This document shows, piece after piece, positions 16,071-16,088 of a DNA stretch of 16,088 bases. The notes under the pieces are model-generated. The model was not told where the DNA came from and did not search any database. It saw only the letters and a list, made by a program, of their open reading frames with translations. Location: the NCBI GenBank assembly GCA_021824855.1, contig JAKAJX010000157.1:1-16088 (forward strand). Direction: 5' to 3'. A program made the position numbers and the translations under genes. Within the stretch, counting starts at the first letter, position 1; the number at the start of each line of letters is the position of its first letter. This stretch comes from Bacteroidota bacterium (GTDB taxonomy: Bacteria; Bacteroidota; Bacteroidia; Chitinophagales; Chitinophagaceae).

Positions 16071-16088
16071 ATGAAACAGACATCATTA
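16071..16088 (+). CDS. Possible start of a further gene, cut by window edge
   Basis: An ATG at 16071 opens a frame (MKQTSL) that runs off the window, 67 bp after the pdxJ stop. Start and orientation would suit a new gene after pdxJ, and the upstream bases are AT-rich like other starts here. Six codons are too few to identify a product. Confidence 0.35.

Noticed and set aside
1..16088. Mobile element, CRISPR array, toxin-antitoxin or defence system
   Set aside because: I saw no transposase, integrase, direct-repeat array, small paired genes or nuclease genes, and the gene content is housekeeping or envelope related.

Overview
The window looks like ordinary chromosomal core sequence from a low-GC member of the Bacteroidota, most likely Chitinophagaceae or a near relative. 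The evidence is the set of Bacteroidota-type proteins (an OmpA protein with PD40 repeats, an EF-G paralogue with a degenerate GTPase site, an Omp85-like barrel, a ~610-residue UbiD-family protein), the absence of Shine-Dalgarno sequences in front of every start, and several TAnnTTTG-like -7 elements close to start codons. Base composition and codon use look even throughout. I see no insertion sequence, integrase, phage gene, CRISPR array, tRNA or rRNA.

Layout: (1) 1-2553 (+) is the 3' three quarters of dnaE, cut by the window edge. (2) 2584-4770 (-) is an OmpA-family envelope protein, convergent with dnaE. (3) A 206-bp divergent spacer holds DnaA-box-like words and a promoter. (4) 4977-5807 (+) is a lipoprotein polysaccharide deacetylase. 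It converges on (5) 5851-7986 (-), an EF-G paralogue, and the two share a perfect 36-bp palindromic terminator that includes the EF-G stop codon. (6) A 172-bp divergent spacer with an operator-like dyad. (7) 8159-8677 (+) is a GNAT acetyltransferase and 8730-10592 (+) an Omp85-like outer-membrane protein. (8) 10622-12457 (-) is a UbiD-family decarboxylase, divergent from (9) 12558-14732 (+), a secreted GH27 alpha-galactosidase-type enzyme. (10) 14796-15218 (+) is a small DUF1761 membrane protein, then a terminator, then (11) pdxJ at 15284-16003 (+). A further gene may begin at 16071.

The genes do not form one pathway. Strand switches and terminators suggest mostly single-gene transcripts, so little function can be read from adjacency. 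Several products belong to the envelope: the OmpA protein, the lipoprotein deacetylase, the Omp85-like barrel, the secreted glycosidase and the DUF1761 protein. The others serve replication (DnaE), translation (EF-G paralogue) and cofactor metabolism (PdxJ; UbiD-type enzymes use prenylated FMN).

I found no convincing new multi-gene system. The items most worth a second look are the EF-G paralogue with non-canonical GTPase motifs and a dyad upstream, the paired DnaA-box-like words between the OmpA and deacetylase genes, the tandem OmpA domains, and the terminator/-7-element overlap just before pdxJ, which predicts an almost leaderless transcript.
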